Positions 61,255-64,000 of a stretch of DNA of 64,000 nucleotides are shown one piece after another. The stretch covers positions 10,251,300 through 10,315,299 of the forward strand of contig CM075852.1 in the NCBI GenBank assembly GCA_037975125.1. Direction: 5' to 3'. Both the position numbers and the translations under genes were made by a program. This DNA comes from Latrodectus hesperus. Lineage: Eukaryota; Arthropoda; Arachnida; Araneae; Theridiidae. The stretch's first letter is position 1, and every line of letters starts with the position of its first letter. The notes beneath the pieces were generated by a model. That model was not told the DNA's origin and searched no databases. It worked only from the letters and a program-made list of their open reading frames with translations.

Positions 61255-61569
61255 GAATGCCAACCAACTTGTCTAGTGGTCAGCGTGCCTGACTACGGAT
61301 AAGGAGGTCCTGGGTTCGAATCCCGATTCGGGCATGCATGTACTTTCTCTCTCTCTATTTCATTATCTACCTTGTCTTTGTTCTTTCCTTGTATGAATGA
61401 GGTGTGAATGGTTGCCTACCTTATAAACGGGTCCCTATGGCATGTGTGTACTGAGGAAATCAGAATCCACACAAAAATATGGTTCAGTTGGAAAAGTGGA
61501 GCAGCGCACCCTATATTGCCAGCCTAGCAGGCACACGACAATGAATGAATTACAAACAATGAATGAATG
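61255..61569 (+). mobile_element. tRNA-derived SINE, family A, copy 2, with TSD
   Basis: The tRNA-like head holds an A box (GTCTAGTGGTCAGCGTGCC, from 61271) and a canonical B box GGTTCGAATCC at 61313-61323, about 40 bp apart as in tRNA genes. The body includes CTTGTATGAATGAGGTGTGA and TGGTTGCCTACC, and ends in (ATGA)n. The 8-bp direct repeat AAAGCATC at 61247-61254 and 61570-61577 is a TSD. It is not a tRNA gene: the acceptor stem is not paired and 200 bp of unrelated body follow. It is collinear with 12113-12371. Confidence 0.93.
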
Positions 61570-61577
61570 AAAGCATC

Positions 61578-62999
<1,422 letters not shown>

Positions 63000-64000
63000 G
63001 TGTATGTGGAGGATTGTAATATGTATGTATATAAAATTAAATTTAAGCGTTTCCTATTAAACTTTGGTAAAGAATAATACAAGAATTTAATCATAAAATA
63101 GAAAGATTAGTCTTTACATGAAATTAACTTTTAGACAAAACTTCATCGTAACTAGTCTCATATAACATTCCTAGATGGATAACATTTAATCATGATTTCA
63201 TTTTATTGGCAGCAAATAAATGATCTCAAATGCTGCAAGTGTCCTCTAAGAGACACAAATGAATGTCTGCGGTATGTCCTTAAATTGATGCATTTAGGAA
63301 TTTATCACCAATCTATTAGGTTAAGCCAATAATGATTATCAGATGTCCTTGTCATGATAGTTCTTTCATTAGGAGGAGATTACTCACATCCGCGCCTAAA
63401 TGGCTATTTTTAGGCAATTGACGTCTCCTTTATACTGCTCTTATACTCAATATTAAATCTCGAAGAACATTTAGAGAGTATAAAAACACACATTTAAGGT
63501 TAACATAATAATATCAGTTATCAAACTGTTTAATAAAGTTCAGACAACAAACCATTAAAATACAAAAAAACATTTTAAAAAATTTAAGAGTAATTCAATG
63601 ATCTAGAAGGATCAGATTGTTAAGTGTTGATTTGTATTATTTGAAAAAATAGCAGCATAACAATAAAAAAACAAGTGAACTGAAATCTGAATTCTAAATT
63701 TTCTTTCTTATGTCATTATGTTTAAAAATTAAATTGGTATTATTCAACAACTGTAACAAAATGCTTTCAAAATTTACGATTGAAATATTAATCTTTCTCA
63801 TTCTTAATTGGGTGATGAAAATTAATTCTCAATTTTTATAAATGAACATCTTAAATATTTTTCTTGGAATTAAAATATTTTACTTCTCTCATTTTGTATT
63901 TATTTTCTCCTAATTAAGTAATAGAACTATATTATAACCACTAAGCATTTTCAGCTGTTGTAAATAACACATAATATGTATTGTGATTTAATTTAACTAA
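63000..64000. other. AT-rich DNA, no gene seen
   Basis: 63220-63430 is less AT-rich but has no recognised content. Confidence 0.45.

Noticed and set aside
61259..61334. tRNA gene at the head of SINE A (also 36959-37030 and 12371)
   Set aside because: A and B boxes are present, but acceptor stem pairing is poor and a shared 230-300 bp body follows in each copy; these are SINE heads.

Overview
This 64 kb window is eukaryotic, strongly AT-rich and gene-poor. I see no complete host protein-coding gene. All recognisable coding sequence belongs to transposable elements (TEs) set in low-complexity AT-rich DNA with very long (TA)n and (CA)n microsatellites. The TE mix (ZBED5/FAM200-type hAT, LOA/Lian-like LINE, mariner and Tc1 elements, RTE-like tails, tRNA-headed SINEs) suggests an arthropod, most likely a chelicerate such as a spider. 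That assignment is inference from TE content, not from a host gene.

Layout. 1-22 kb: AT-rich DNA; a 5'-truncated LINE tail (2647-3401); a second copy of the same 3' end (19858-20022) with an 11-bp target-site duplication (TSD); a decayed Tc1-like transposon (about 16370-17347, minus); members of two tRNA-derived SINE families (12113-12371 and 21407-21788, both minus) plus a third, degraded SINE head (about 12655-12735). 22.3-30.1 kb: a nested TE cluster. A decayed hAT element (22301-30096) carries at least three later insertions: an 851-bp GC-rich LTR-like insert, an LTR-like promoter block, and a nearly intact 5-kb LINE (24763-29742) with ORF1, endonuclease, reverse transcriptase and RNase H. 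The LINE inserted into a 100-bp sequence whose unoccupied copy lies at 30639-30739. 32.2-33.8 kb: a recent 784-bp tandem duplication containing 105-111 bp subrepeats. 36.9-37.3 kb: second copy of SINE family B. 40.4-40.7 kb: an older relative of the LINE tail with a perfect 10-bp TSD. 43.4 kb: an isolated GC-richer patch with a short signal-peptide-like ORF ending at a splice-donor-like site, the best candidate for host exon sequence. 43.97-44.86 kb: an internally deleted mariner inside a (TA)n tract, with near-perfect terminal inverted repeats and an open, DNA-binding-only transposase frame. 45.3-47.8 kb: a possible pogo-like remnant, an RTE-like tail and an internally deleted DNA transposon with 160-bp inverted repeats. 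54-56.7 kb: a 254-bp MITE-like element, a 232-bp tandem duplication and a perfect 46-nt palindrome. 61.3 kb: an intact SINE of family A with an 8-bp TSD.

The elements do not form a cooperating gene system. The window is best read as an intergenic or intronic TE landscape whose insertion order can be reconstructed from nested joints, TSDs and an empty-site copy.
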